Source of the DNA: Cognatundibacterium squillarum
GTDB taxonomy: Bacteria; Pseudomonadota; Gammaproteobacteria; Burkholderiales; Burkholderiaceae_D
DNA: 64,000 nt
Direction: 5' to 3'
Assembly (NCBI RefSeq): GCF_014652435.1
Contig: NZ_BMYU01000006.1
Coordinates: 186,001 to 250,000, forward strand
Within the stretch, counting starts at the first letter, position 1, and the number at the start of each line of letters is the position of its first letter. Positions 9,861 through 18,240 of the stretch are shown piece by piece. The position numbers and the translations under genes were made by a program. Under the pieces are notes generated by a model. It was given only the letters and a program-made list of their open reading frames with translations, did no database searches and was not told the origin of the DNA.

Positions 9861-10049
9861 TCAGGCGGTCAGAATCAGCTTGTTCAGCTGGGTCACACGC
9901 AGGCGGTAAATCCGGCCTTCGTGGTCAATTTCCAGTTCACGGGATTGCTGCATCAGATCCTGACTTTTCAGACGCGGCACCACGCGTTGTTCACGTGGCA
10001 GGCGCGTTGCACCGGTGTTACCGGTTTCAGCATGTTTCAGTTCAGCCAT
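9861..10049 (-). CDS. hemP: Hemin uptake protein HemP
   Basis: A 62-residue protein of the HemP/HmuP family. The C-terminal block EIDHEGRIYRLRVTQLNKLI carries the conserved H-x-G-x-x-Y-x-LR pattern. HmuP-type proteins are small activators of haem-receptor expression under iron limitation. The start MAELKHAE follows a good GGAG site; the frame runs ten codons further upstream into the Fur-box region. It is the first gene of the hemP-orf-bfd-tonB operon. Confidence 0.92.
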   Translation of the reverse strand: MAELKHAETGNTGATRLPREQRVVPRLKSQDLMQQSRELEIDHEGRIYRLRVTQLNKLILTA

Positions 10050-10068
10050 CGCTGCTCCTCTGAATATA

Positions 10069-10088
10069 AATGAGAACAATTCTTATTT
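10069..10088 (-). promoter_or_regulatory. Fur-box-like site upstream of hemP
   Basis: AATGAGAACAATTCTTATTT matches the 19-bp Fur consensus as an imperfect inverted repeat around its central A, 20 bases before the hemP start. Iron-dependent repression of hemP-bfd-tonB is expected from the gene content. A TTGCCA/TAATCT pair further upstream on the same strand (about 10095-10127) is a weak promoter candidate. Confidence 0.7.
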
Positions 10089-10442
10089 AGATTATTGTGT
10101 ATATTTCTTTTTTTGGCAAGCGTTTTTCTCGGTTTACTGCTGAAAATTTGTGCGGGATCAGATAGCCGGTACGGCAAGAACAGTCGCCCGCCTGCAGACT
10201 TAGGTTCAGTCCGCCGGATTCGCTGCGCAGCAAGGGAAAAAATACCGCCTGTAATGACCGGGACCAGCGGAGGTGGCTGACCGGTTTTTGCGCGTTTGCG
10301 TCTGCCGGTTTGCCGGCGATTCCGCCGGTGCGCTTGTTAGGCGGTGGCATTGATGGGGTAAGCGGGAAGCGGCCTGCGGAAGCGGTGAAGAATGGCAAAA
10401 AATGGCAAAAAATGAGAAAAATGATGCCGATTTCGCTAAAAA

Positions 10443-10459
10443 ATACCCCCTGGGGGTAT
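10443..10459. promoter_or_regulatory. Perfect GC-box palindrome, CsoR-like
   Basis: ATACCCCCTGGGGGTAT is a perfect 8-1-8 palindrome in the 705-base stretch between hemP and psd. Operators of the CsoR/RcnR metal- or sulfur-sensing family have this shape (TACCC...GGGTA around a short centre). No such regulator or target gene is visible within the window, so the site is orphaned. Confidence 0.4.
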
Positions 10460-10466
10460 GTGCCTG

Positions 10467-10498
10467 CAGGCCAGACTTTCTGCCGACAATCAGCGCAC
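10467..10498 (-). repeat. Interspersed repeat, copy B (decayed)
   Basis: Only the central block survives: CCAGACTTTCTGCCGAC, the reverse complement of the repeat core, followed by a degraded CAGCGCAC. It lies 8 bases from the CsoR-like palindrome. The rest of 10100-10750 shows no supportable gene. Confidence 0.55.
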
Positions 10499-10754
10499 GG
10501 GGAGGGGGAGTATCTGTTTTTGAGATGAAATGACGCTGATTTAAACAGCTAATGGCGGTAAAAGTGCATCGTAATCAGTCTTAGCGCAGGCTTCATACAG
10601 GCAAGCCACGCAGTCAGTGCACAGCTGGTGTACGCGGTCAGGTATCTTTTCAGAGGTTTGCGCAGATGCTGATGCAGCAGCATGCGGCGAAGCAGATTGA
10701 GAGGTGTGCAGCAGACAGGCGCGGCGACGCAGGCCGCCAGCGCCGTGCGGAAGA

Positions 10755-11609
10755 TCAGGCAGGCTGGTTCGCCATGCTTTCACCCAGACGTACCGGACGC
10801 GCAGCGGTCCATTCCGGATTGAATTGCAGATTGTTTTGCGGGAACAGCAAGACCACCGTAGAGCCGAGCAGGAAGCGGCCCATTTCTTCGCCTTTTTTCA
10901 GCGTGATTGACTGATCGTCATAGCGCCATTCTGTGACTTGCGGCAAACGCGGCGGATTGACCACGCCGTGCCAGACAGTTGCCATGCTGCCCACGATAGT
11001 TGCGCCGACCAGCACTAATACAAACGGGCCGTGCTCGCCTTCAAAATAGCAAACCACGCGCTCATTGCGGGCAAACAAACCCGGAACGCCGCGTGCTGTG
11101 GTCGGATTCACTGAAAACAAATCACCCGGCACATACACCATACGCGTCAGCTTGCCATCGCAAGGCATATGAATGCGGTGGTAATCGCGCGGGCTCAGGT
11201 AAATCGTGGCGAACTGGCCGCCGTGATAGCGTTCGGCTTCCTTGCTGTCACCAGCCAGTAAAGCGGTGGCGGAATAATCGTGACCTTTGGCCTGAAAAAT
11301 CTGTCCCTGACGAATCGGCCCGAACTGGCTGATCGCGCCGTCAACCGGACATACCAGATCCGCATCGGCCAGCGGACGCACACCCGCTTTCAGCGCACGG
11401 GTAAAGAAAGCATTGAAGCTGGGATAACTGGCGAAATCCGGATTGGCGGCTTCCTGCATATTGACGTTGTAACGTCCGGCAAACCAGCGTATCAGCGCGG
11501 TGGTCAGGCTACCGGCTTCGGCACCGGCGACGAAACCGGCAAATGCGGTCAGTGCTTTTTTCGGCAGCAAATACTGGGGTAACACGGCCAGACGATCAGA
11601 CATACTCAA
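10755..11609 (-). CDS. psd: Phosphatidylserine decarboxylase proenzyme
   Basis: A 284-residue membrane-associated enzyme that makes phosphatidylethanolamine. It cleaves itself at the LGST motif (FLLGSTVVLLF, near residue 250), turning the serine into the catalytic pyruvoyl group. Other conserved segments are FFTRALKAGVRP, CPVDGAIS and YLSPRDYHRIHMP, the last with the catalytic histidines. The length matches the gammaproteobacterial-type enzyme. The frame starts MSMSDRL; the second ATG, two codons in, is equally possible. Confidence 0.95.
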   Translation of the reverse strand: MSMSDRLAVLPQYLLPKKALTAFAGFVAGAEAGSLTTALIRWFAGRYNVNMQEAANPDFASYPSFNAFFTRALKAGVRPLADADLVCPVDGAISQFGPIRQGQIFQAKGHDYSATALLAGDSKEAERYHGGQFATIYLSPRDYHRIHMPCDGKLTRMVYVPGDLFSVNPTTARGVPGLFARNERVVCYFEGEHGPFVLVLVGATIVGSMATVWHGVVNPPRLPQVTEWRYDDQSITLKKGEEMGRFLLGSTVVLLFPQNNLQFNPEWTAARPVRLGESMANQPA

Positions 11610-11775
11610 ATTCCTCGCATTTCAGTTGGTCGCGCATTATAACGTTGACAGCAGTGCTCTCCTACGATTGCGCCTGAGGAAATCGTAGTATGTTGCGGAA
11701 TTTTTATGCTGCACCGCAGTGGCTGCTGACACAACGGCTTCATCAGAATCAGGTATACTTAGGGTTATTGATAGT

Positions 11776-11803
11776 TAAATTTAATCGTAACGATAAATTT
11801 AAT
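11776..11803. promoter_or_regulatory. Duplicated TAAATTTAAT motif in the ahpC upstream region
   Basis: TAAATTTAAT occurs at 11776-11785 and 11794-11803, each containing the palindrome TAAATTTA, 18 bases apart centre to centre, about 80 bases before ahpC. The placement suits a peroxide-responsive regulator such as OxyR, but the spacing does not match the OxyR consensus, so the binder is unknown. Confidence 0.35.
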
Positions 11804-11879
11804 TGTCTTTATTAATGTGCTTGTCTGTCTTAAGATGTGCACATGTTCATCAACAACGTCTGACACGAAAGGAAAGACC

Positions 11880-12443
11880 ATGTCTCTGATCAATACTACG
11901 ATCAAACCATTTAAAGCAACTGCATACCACAACGGCAATTTTGTTTCCGTTTCGGATGAAGATCTGAAAGGTAAATGGGCTGTTGTCGTGTTCTACCCGG
12001 CTGACTTCACTTTCGTTTGCCCGACCGAACTCGGCGATCTGGCAGACAATTACGCTGAATTCAAAAAAATGGGCGTGGAAGTATACGCAGTATCGACAGA
12101 TACACACTTCACCCACAAAGCATGGGCTGACGCATCTGACACTATCCGTAAAATCGAATACCCGATGATCGGCGATCCTACACAAGCGATCTCCCGTAAC
12201 TTCGGTGTTCTGATCGAAGAAGAAGGTCTGGCACTGCGCGGTACTTTCGTGATCAATCCTGAAGGTCAGATCAAAGTAGTAGAAATCCACGATCTGGGCA
12301 TCGGCCGTGATGCAAAAGAATTGCTGCGTAAAGTACAGGCTGCACAATACGTTGCAAACAATCCAGGTCAGGTTTGCCCTGCAAAATGGACTCCAGGCGC
12401 AGAAACACTGACACCATCCCTGGATCTGGTTGGCAAGATCTAA
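11880..12443 (+). CDS. ahpC: Alkyl hydroperoxide reductase subunit C (peroxiredoxin)
   Basis: A 187-residue typical 2-Cys peroxiredoxin that reduces hydrogen peroxide and organic hydroperoxides. The peroxidatic cysteine is C47 in [12 protein letters not shown] and the resolving cysteine C166 in GQVCPAKW; positions and length are the same as in E. coli AhpC. The start [11 protein letters not shown] follows a GAAAGGAAAG ribosome site; the frame extends 21 codons upstream without homology. It is followed by ahpF, its dedicated reductase. Confidence 0.98.
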   Translation: MSLINTTIKPFKATAYHNGNFVSVSDEDLKGKWAVVVFYPADFTFVCPTELGDLADNYAEFKKMGVEVYAVSTDTHFTHKAWADASDTIRKIEYPMIGDPTQAISRNFGVLIEEEGLALRGTFVINPEGQIKVVEIHDLGIGRDAKELLRKVQAAQYVANNPGQVCPAKWTPGAETLTPSLDLVGKI

Positions 12444-12447
12444 TGTA

Positions 12448-12498
12448 ACAGGCGATTAGCGCCTGTGTCGTAAAGGAGCTCCGGGTGGTCCGGAGCTC
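12448..12498 (+). other. Two hairpins between ahpC and ahpF
   Basis: ACAGGCG/CGCCTGT (12448-12466) and GAGCTCCGG/CCGGAGCTC (12476-12498, loop GTGGT) form two stable stems. Neither has a U-tract. They may give partial termination or protect the 3' end of ahpC mRNA, so that much more AhpC than AhpF is made; that is inference. Confidence 0.6.
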
Positions 12499-12521
12499 TG
12501 ACAAAATTATCAGGAAGCATC

Positions 12522-14069
12522 ATGTTAGACACGAATCTCAAAACGCAATTAAAAGCTTATCTGGAACGTCTGACCAGACCCGTACAGTTGATTCTGACTC
12601 CGGATGACAGCGACAAGTCCCGTGAAATGCAGACACTGCTGAGCGAAATTGCTGAGCTGTCTGACAAGATTTCGATTGCTGAAGATGCAGATCCCGCACT
12701 GCGTCGCCCGAGCTTTGCTGTGACATCGCCGGGTCATGATATCGGCATTCGTTTTGCCGGTATTCCGATGGGGCACGAATTTACTTCGCTGGTACTGGCA
12801 TTACTGCAGGCCGGCGGACATCCTCCGAAAACCGATGCCGGCGTGATTGAACAAATCCGCGCCATCGATCAGGAGATGCTGTTTGAAGTGTATATCTCGC
12901 TGAGCTGCCAGAACTGCCCGGAAGTGGTGCAGTCGCTGAATCTGATGGCGGTACTGAATCCGAAAATCCGTGCTGTGATGATTGACGGCGCACTGTTCCA
13001 GTCTGAAGTCGAGCAGCGCGAAATCATGGCAGTGCCGACCGTGTTCCTGAATGGTCAGGTATTTGGTCAGGGTCGCATGACGGTGGAAGAAATCCTTGCC
13101 AAACTGGACAGCAGCGCAGGCAGCAAAGCAGCAGAAAAGCTGAATGAAAAAGCGCCGTACGATGTGCTGATTGTCGGTGGTGGTCCTGCCGGTGCCGCAG
13201 CGGCGATTTACGCAGCGCGTAAAGGTATCCGCACCGGTATCGTGGCGGAACGCTTCGGTGGTCAGACGCTGGACACGATGGCGATTGAAAACTTTATCTC
13301 GGTACAAGAAACGGAAGGCCCGAAATTTGCTGTCGCCCTGGAACAGCACGTCAAAGCCTATGATGTGGATATCATGAATCTGCAGCGCGCTGAAAAGCTG
13401 ACGCAGCAGGATGGTTTGCATCAGGTGCAGCTGGCAAGTGGTGCAACACTGAAAGCCAAAGCCGTGATTCTGGCGACCGGTGCACGCTGGCGCGAAATGA
13501 ATGTGCCGGGTGAAAAAGAATACCGTAACCGTGGCGTCGCTTACTGCCCACATTGCGATGGCCCGCTGTTCAAAGGCAAGCGTGTTGCTGTGGTCGGTGG
13601 CGGTAATTCCGGTGTCGAAGCCGCGATTGATCTGGCCGGTATTGTGCAGCACGTGACTTTGCTGGAATTCGCTGATCAGCTGAAAGCCGATGCGGTGTTA
13701 CAGCGCAAATTGCACAGTCTGCCAAATGTGACCGTCATCACCAATGCCCGCACCACGGAAGTACACGGCGACGGCAAAAAAGTGAATGCGATCAGCTACG
13801 AAGACCGTGTCAGCGGCAGTCTGAACAAGGTGGAGCTCGAAGGTGTGTTTGTTCAGATCGGTCTGGTACCGAATACCGAATGGCTGAAAGGCACGCTGGA
13901 ATTGTCGCGCCACGGTGAAATTCAGACCAATGCGCATGGTCAGACATCCGTGCCGGGTGTGTTTGCTGCCGGTGACGTCACCACCGTACCGTACAAACAA
14001 ATTGTGATTGCGGTCGGTGAGGGGGCGAAATCTGCGTTAGGTGCGTTTGATTATCTGATTCGTCAGTAA
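12522..14069 (+). CDS. ahpF: Alkyl hydroperoxide reductase subunit F
   Basis: A 515-residue flavoprotein that passes electrons from NADH to AhpC. The N-terminal double-thioredoxin domain carries the CQNC redox pair in [10 protein letters not shown] (near 128-131). The thioredoxin-reductase-like part has the FAD motif [17 protein letters not shown] (near 217), the second redox pair in [10 protein letters not shown] (near 344) and the NAD motif [15 protein letters not shown]. It ends with the FAD-binding [17 protein letters not shown]. All catalytic cysteines are present. It is co-directional with ahpC and ends at a strong terminator. Confidence 0.98.
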   Translation: MLDTNLKTQLKAYLERLTRPVQLILTPDDSDKSREMQTLLSEIAELSDKISIAEDADPALRRPSFAVTSPGHDIGIRFAGIPMGHEFTSLVLALLQAGGHPPKTDAGVIEQIRAIDQEMLFEVYISLSCQNCPEVVQSLNLMAVLNPKIRAVMIDGALFQSEVEQREIMAVPTVFLNGQVFGQGRMTVEEILAKLDSSAGSKAAEKLNEKAPYDVLIVGGGPAGAAAAIYAARKGIRTGIVAERFGGQTLDTMAIENFISVQETEGPKFAVALEQHVKAYDVDIMNLQRAEKLTQQDGLHQVQLASGATLKAKAVILATGARWREMNVPGEKEYRNRGVAYCPHCDGPLFKGKRVAVVGGGNSGVEAAIDLAGIVQHVTLLEFADQLKADAVLQRKLHSLPNVTVITNARTTEVHGDGKKVNAISYEDRVSGSLNKVELEGVFVQIGLVPNTEWLKGTLELSRHGEIQTNAHGQTSVPGVFAAGDVTTVPYKQIVIAVGEGAKSALGAFDYLIRQ

Positions 14070-14134
14070 GAAAGATTTTCAGCCAGCCGGAACAGCATCT
14101 GAAACACCAGCTTGCTGTTAGCCACGCTGAAAAC

Positions 14135-14163
14135 AAAAAAAGCCGGAGCGATCCGGCTTTTTT
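14135..14163 (+). terminator. Bidirectional intrinsic terminator after ahpF
   Basis: AGCCGGA and TCCGGCT arms with a 4-base loop are flanked by an A-run and a T-run. It serves ahpF and, from the other side, the small double-glycine peptide gene. Confidence 0.9.
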
Positions 14164-14177
14164 CATTGCAGCTCCGT

Positions 14178-14345
14178 TTATTTACGGATCGGGTCCTGCG
14201 TTGGTGGTGGCAGGATTTTGATTTCGTTGACCGGAGCTTCCATGATGCTGGCGAGAACAATAATCGGATCATCCGGCTTTTTCGGTGGTTCTTCACCGCC
14301 ACTGACTAACTGAATTTCTGCTTCATCGAGAATACGCATCGTCAT
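14178..14345 (-). CDS. Small secreted peptide precursor with double-glycine leader
   Basis: A 55-codon gene. The first 17 residues, MTMRILDEAEIQLVSGG, match the leader consensus of Gram-negative double-glycine peptides (acidic/hydrophobic helix ending E-I-x-x-V-S-G-G), which C39-peptidase ABC exporters cut after GG. The predicted 38-residue product starts EEPPKKPDDPIIVLASIMEA and ends in LPPPTQDPIRK; it has no cysteine and no glycine and is slightly acidic. A clear AGGAG lies 7 bases before the ATG, and the gene ends 15 bases from a terminator that works in its direction. Starting at the third residue would give exactly the common 15-residue leader. No exporter, immunity or modification gene is adjacent. 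Bacteriocin, signal or unrelated function cannot be told from sequence. Confidence 0.75.
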   Translation of the reverse strand: MTMRILDEAEIQLVSGGEEPPKKPDDPIIVLASIMEAPVNEIKILPPPTQDPIRK

Positions 14346-14502
14346 TTTTACGCTCCTGTTAAATTTCCTGATGGAAACATTGAAGCAAAAAAAAGCACTT
14401 TTGTAAAAGGAATTTGATGAAAAGTCTGCGATATATCTAAAGAATATTTTTAATCTTCATTTGTTGTAATTCGCATATTTGTAGGAAGATAATTATTTTT
14501 TC

Positions 14503-14516
14503 GTTACAATTGTAAC
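14503..14516. promoter_or_regulatory. Perfect 14-bp palindrome upstream of the 584-residue gene
   Basis: GTTACAATTGTAAC lies 28 bases before the start codon, in a distinctly AT-rich 200-base divergent region shared with the double-glycine peptide gene. It could be an operator for either gene. Confidence 0.45.
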
Positions 14517-14544
14517 TAATTTAATCAATTTCTTTCTTCAGATA

Positions 14545-16299
14545 ATGAAACCTGTCCGCTGGGTAAGACAATTTCTGGGGCTGGATTTGCCCGAACGCAT
14601 ACACAGCATGCCATGCACACTGCCGCTGGTACGCGCTGCACGTAAGCCTGTCCTGAATGAAGCGTGGCAGATCGAGAAGCGGCGGCGCGGCGATGCTGAC
14701 GATGAAACGCTGCTGAGTATTCTGCTGAAACAGGTGCGCTTGCTGAATCGTGTGCGGCTGCGTCCTGCTGCCCGGCTGGCGTTTACAGAAGATATCGCGC
14801 GACTGATGATACAACCCGCAGGAAACGTGATTCTGCGTTTTTCCAGCGAAGGCGGATTGCCTGATTCAGAGCAACGGGTGCAATGGCTGGATACCGTCAG
14901 TGAATTGTGTACAGCACTGGGTTTGTCCTACCGTGCGATGGTGCAGCACTATCAGGGTTTATCGCGGTTTCGCTACGCACGCCAACTGAAAAATCTGGAT
15001 CTGGTCAGTTTCCGCATGATGGAACTGGCTTATATGGAGCAGTCTGCCCGCGCTCTGCGTTATCAGCGTCTGGAAGGTCAGACCTGGGAAGGATTGCATA
15101 CGCTCGCCTGTATTTTGCATCAGGCGCAGCGCTTCGATACCGTACAGAAGCCATTATTGCAGGTGCCGCATTTCAGCGGACGCCAGTCACACTTTTTCCT
15201 GTGCAGTCGTGATCTGTACACCGCGATTCATACCGTAGAGCGCCTGAACATGCTGCACTGGCCGGTTCTGTGGCAAAAGCTGTTGCGCGCCTCGCTGTAC
15301 CAGCGTGTCTGGCGTCCGGTACTGGGAACACGTGAAGAGGCAGCGGCTGCACGTCTGACCAACCGGATTGTCTGCGGGGATCATCAGGCGGTGCGCCGCG
15401 TGGCATCGCAGGAGCAGGATGGTTTGTATCTGATCTGGGATCAGCTTCAGCAGAGGATTGTTTCTGATCTGGCGGAGGTTGTCCGTCATCCGGTGCAAGC
15501 AGATACATCGCGATTGTCCGCACATTTAAGCCTGCTCGGCAGCAGCGACCGGCTGGCAGCAGCCGAATTGCAATATCAGTGCTTTACCCAGTACGATGAA
15601 CATCCGGCGGAGCCGCCGCTGCGTCAGCGTCAGTTAAAGGAGTTGCGGATTTTTATCGGCATGGAGCAGATTTATCCTTTGCTGCGACACATCGAAAGCG
15701 GTGGAGCGATCCGGGCCATCGGCGAGCGGCTGGCTGACAGGCTGGCACAGCATTCGGCAGTCTTTTCCGATGATCAGTCTGCGCACCATGAGAGCCAGTG
15801 GTTTTTGCTGCAGCAGACAGCTGAAACACTGCTGCTGTCGACGCTGGAAACGACCTACACCACGGCAATGCAAATCGGCGATCTGGCCGCGGTGATGCTG
15901 GATAAGCAAGACTGGCAGCGCCCGGCACTGGCGTGTATCCGCCGGATTGAGAGACGGGCTAATGGTCAGGCAACCATACAGTTTCAATTATTATCTTCAG
16001 AAATAAAACCGGTGACAGTGGAGGCGCAAACCGATCAGCACAGCCCTTCAGCGCGGAGTAACAGCTTTGCAGCGCTGATGGGAATACATCAGACTACGCG
16101 TCAGCTGATTCTGCCTTCCGGCTACCGCTTACAACCCGGTACCCGGTTGCGCATTGGTTTGCATCAGCAGCAGGCGGACGCAGAACTCGGACATATTGTG
16201 CAGGCCGGTAAAACGTTCGCCGTTACCGCATTGCGCCAGTGGCAGGCACCGGCGCAAGCGGTCAGTCAGGAAAAGGTGCTGAAAATTTCAGCGCTGTGA
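14545..16299 (+). CDS. Uncharacterised 584-residue protein
   Basis: A long, mainly alpha-helical, probably cytosolic protein that I do not recognise; it has no signal peptide or membrane helix. The N-terminal half is arginine-, leucine- and glutamine-rich with several aromatic residues. The last 120 residues look like a separate beta-rich domain with ALACIRRIERRANGQATIQF and GYRLQPGTRLRIGL segments, reminiscent of PilZ-like c-di-GMP domains, but no complete RxxxR/DxSxxG motif is visible, so that is only a suggestion. There is no good ribosome site before the chosen ATG. Its 3' end overlaps the convergent prohibitin-like gene by 12 bases. Confidence 0.75.
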   Translation: MKPVRWVRQFLGLDLPERIHSMPCTLPLVRAARKPVLNEAWQIEKRRRGDADDETLLSILLKQVRLLNRVRLRPAARLAFTEDIARLMIQPAGNVILRFSSEGGLPDSEQRVQWLDTVSELCTALGLSYRAMVQHYQGLSRFRYARQLKNLDLVSFRMMELAYMEQSARALRYQRLEGQTWEGLHTLACILHQAQRFDTVQKPLLQVPHFSGRQSHFFLCSRDLYTAIHTVERLNMLHWPVLWQKLLRASLYQRVWRPVLGTREEAAAARLTNRIVCGDHQAVRRVASQEQDGLYLIWDQLQQRIVSDLAEVVRHPVQADTSRLSAHLSLLGSSDRLAAAELQYQCFTQYDEHPAEPPLRQRQLKELRIFIGMEQIYPLLRHIESGGAIRAIGERLADRLAQHSAVFSDDQSAHHESQWFLLQQTAETLLLSTLETTYTTAMQIGDLAAVMLDKQDWQRPALACIRRIERRANGQATIQFQLLSSEIKPVTVEAQTDQHSPSARSNSFAALMGIHQTTRQLILPSGYRLQPGTRLRIGLHQQQADAELGHIVQAGKTFAVTALRQWQAPAQAVSQEKVLKISAL

Positions 16300-17109
16300 G
16301 GGCGCGGAGTCCGGACGAATGTTTCCTACGTTCAGAAACGGGATAGCGCCGCCGGTCGTTGTTGGCAGGCGGCCATCCCATTTCTCAATCGCACGGGTCT
16401 GGTTTTCCACTTCACGCAAACGCAGCAGTTCCGGCGTGACTTGCTGGCGCTGCAAGGCGAGTGCTTCCGCTTCAGCACGCGCACGTGACACTTTTTGTTT
16501 CGCTTCCACTTCAATCCGCTGCAGGTCGCGTTCTGCTTTCATTTTTAGCTGATCCGCCGTGGTTTTGGCTTCGATCGCTTCATTGAAAGTTTTACTGAAG
16601 TTGAAATTTACAATTGAAAACTCATCGACGATTAAACCGTGCCTTGCCATACGTTCGCGCAGCGCTTCGACGATTTCATTGCGTACCTGTGCACGGTGGG
16701 TAATCAATTCTTCTGCGGTAAAGCGCGCAGTCACCGCTTTCACAGCTTCCTGCACACTGGGGATGATAATCCGTTCGCCCGGTTCATTTCCAAGATCACG
16801 GAACACCGATACTGCAGCATCCGGACGGATGTGATAGTTGATTGCGATACGGGTATGCACTGTTTGCAGATCACGTGATGCCGCATCGCCTTCGCCTTCT
16901 CCTTTTTGTATTGCTACCTGTACTTTATGCATGCGCTGTGCCACCGGCCAGATGAAATGCAGGCCTTCACCATACACGGTTTCAGATGGTTTACCGAAGG
17001 TGGTGATCACACCGCGGTAACCGGCGGGTACAGTTGCAAACGGATTGATAATGAGAATGCCCGCAATCACACCCAGTCCCAGTGCGCCGCGTTTGATCAG
17101 ATTTTGCAT
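16288..17109 (-). CDS. Prohibitin-like SPFH-domain membrane protein
   Basis: A 273-residue protein of the SPFH/Band 7 superfamily. One N-terminal membrane segment (GALGLGVIAGILIINPF) is followed by the SPFH domain with VPAGYRGVITTFGKP and GLHFIWPVAQRMHKV, then a charged coiled coil (about 175-225, ERDLQRIEVEAKQKVSRARA). Such proteins assemble into large rings that organise membrane microdomains or regulate FtsH-type proteases. The pattern is closer to mitochondrial prohibitin than to HflC, and no hflK partner is adjacent. The start has ordinary spacing. Confidence 0.9.
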   Translation of the reverse strand: MQNLIKRGALGLGVIAGILIINPFATVPAGYRGVITTFGKPSETVYGEGLHFIWPVAQRMHKVQVAIQKGEGEGDAASRDLQTVHTRIAINYHIRPDAAVSVFRDLGNEPGERIIIPSVQEAVKAVTARFTAEELITHRAQVRNEIVEALRERMARHGLIVDEFSIVNFNFSKTFNEAIEAKTTADQLKMKAERDLQRIEVEAKQKVSRARAEAEALALQRQQVTPELLRLREVENQTRAIEKWDGRLPTTTGGAIPFLNVGNIRPDSAPSQR

Positions 17110-17295
17110 GAATTACTCCGTTGATATCAGGAAGACAAGCGGAGTATATGGCTTGATGATGTGCGTGGCTGCGGTAATCGGCATACAGATTTACCACGCT
17201 GTTAAAAAGCGACAGAATGCTTTGCAGTTTTTTTGTGAAGCCGCAACGCAGTTGCGGGAACCGGTGAGCAGTAGTGGCGATGCGGGTTCAGACGC

Positions 17296-18240
17296 TCAAT
17301 TGTCACGGTAGATCGCTACTTCCGGAGTGCTGTCACCACGTACCACGCCGCGATACATTCCTTCGCTGTTGAAACAAAGGCAGACTTCGCCGGTGGCACT
17401 GATACCGATTATGCCGCCGCTGCCCTGGACTGCCGGCAGGCTGTGCATCACCACCTGACTGGCTGCAGCTGTCAGGGTTTCGTTCAGATAACGCATACGG
17501 GCGCTGATATCATGCAGTGCCACACTGCGGATAAAAGCTTCGCCGGTGCCGGTTGCTGACAGCGCTGCTGTGCGGTTATCTGCATAGCATCCTGCGCCCG
17601 GAATCGGTGTGTCCCCGATGCGGCCTGCCAGTTTGTTGGTCATGCCACCGGTGGATGTTGCGGCAGCGAGATTGCCGTACTGATCCAGTGCGACCGCGCC
17701 GACGGTTCCCATTTTGCGGTTTTCATCGATAGGGCGTGCCTGATGGTCCAGCGTCACGGTGTTTTGCTGTCTAGCCTGCAGCCACTGCTGATAACGGAAA
17801 TCGGTATGAAAATAAGAGGCTTCTGCTGTCTCCGCACCATGCTGACAGGCAAATGCTTCTGCACCGCCACCGGCGAGTAAAACATGTGGACTTTTTTCCA
17901 TTACCAGACGTGCGGCGCGAACCGGATTACGCAAACGGCTGACGCCGGCGACTGCTCCTGCAGCTAACTGGCGGCCATCCATAATAGCAGCATCCATTTC
18001 ATGGGTGCCTGCGGCGGTGTAAACGGAACCTTTGCCGGCATTAAACAATTCGCAGTCTTCAAGCAGACTGACCGCCAGCTCTACGGTATCCAGTGCACTG
18101 CCACCCGCTGACAGACATTGCTGCGCAGAGCGCAGAATTGCGTCCAGCGCTGAGCGGCAGGCGGCTTCCTGTGCAGCGCTGATTTGTGTACGCAGAATCG
18201 TGCCTGCGCCGCCATGAATGACGCAGACAGGCGTGATCAT
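17296..18240 (-). CDS. iaaA: Isoaspartyl peptidase / plant-type L-asparaginase
   Basis: A 314-residue Ntn-hydrolase precursor that cleaves beta-aspartyl dipeptides and asparagine. It matures by self-cleavage before the nucleophile T179 in KMGTVGAVALD, the same position as in E. coli IaaA. Other family signatures are VIHGGAG at the N-terminus, FNAGKGSVYT with the substrate-binding loop, and GRIGDTPIPGAGCYAD with the carboxylate-binding region. It starts inside the stop codon of the upstream RpiR-type regulator (ATGA), so the two are translationally coupled. Confidence 0.95.
   Translation of the reverse strand: MITPVCVIHGGAGTILRTQISAAQEAACRSALDAILRSAQQCLSAGGSALDTVELAVSLLEDCELFNAGKGSVYTAAGTHEMDAAIMDGRQLAAGAVAGVSRLRNPVRAARLVMEKSPHVLLAGGGAEAFACQHGAETAEASYFHTDFRYQQWLQARQQNTVTLDHQARPIDENRKMGTVGAVALDQYGNLAAATSTGGMTNKLAGRIGDTPIPGAGCYADNRTAALSATGTGEAFIRSVALHDISARMRYLNETLTAAASQVVMHSLPAVQGSGGIIGISATGEVCLCFNSEGMYRGVVRGDSTPEVAIYRDN

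Noticed and set aside
10541-10783. 80-codon leftward frame with a cysteine-rich end (LCTDCVACLYEAC) after psd
   Set aside because: Its only ATG lies inside the psd coding sequence, there is no ribosome site, and the N-terminal half looks like random low-complexity sequence. Possible but not supportable.
11771-11803. An OxyR site in front of ahpC
   Set aside because: The paired AT-rich motif is 18 bases apart and lacks the ATAG...CTAT pattern; it is kept only as an unassigned repeat.
14417-14440. A seven-codon frame (MKSLRYI) upstream of the 584-residue gene
   Set aside because: It has a fair ribosome site but is too short to judge, and no attenuation structure follows it.
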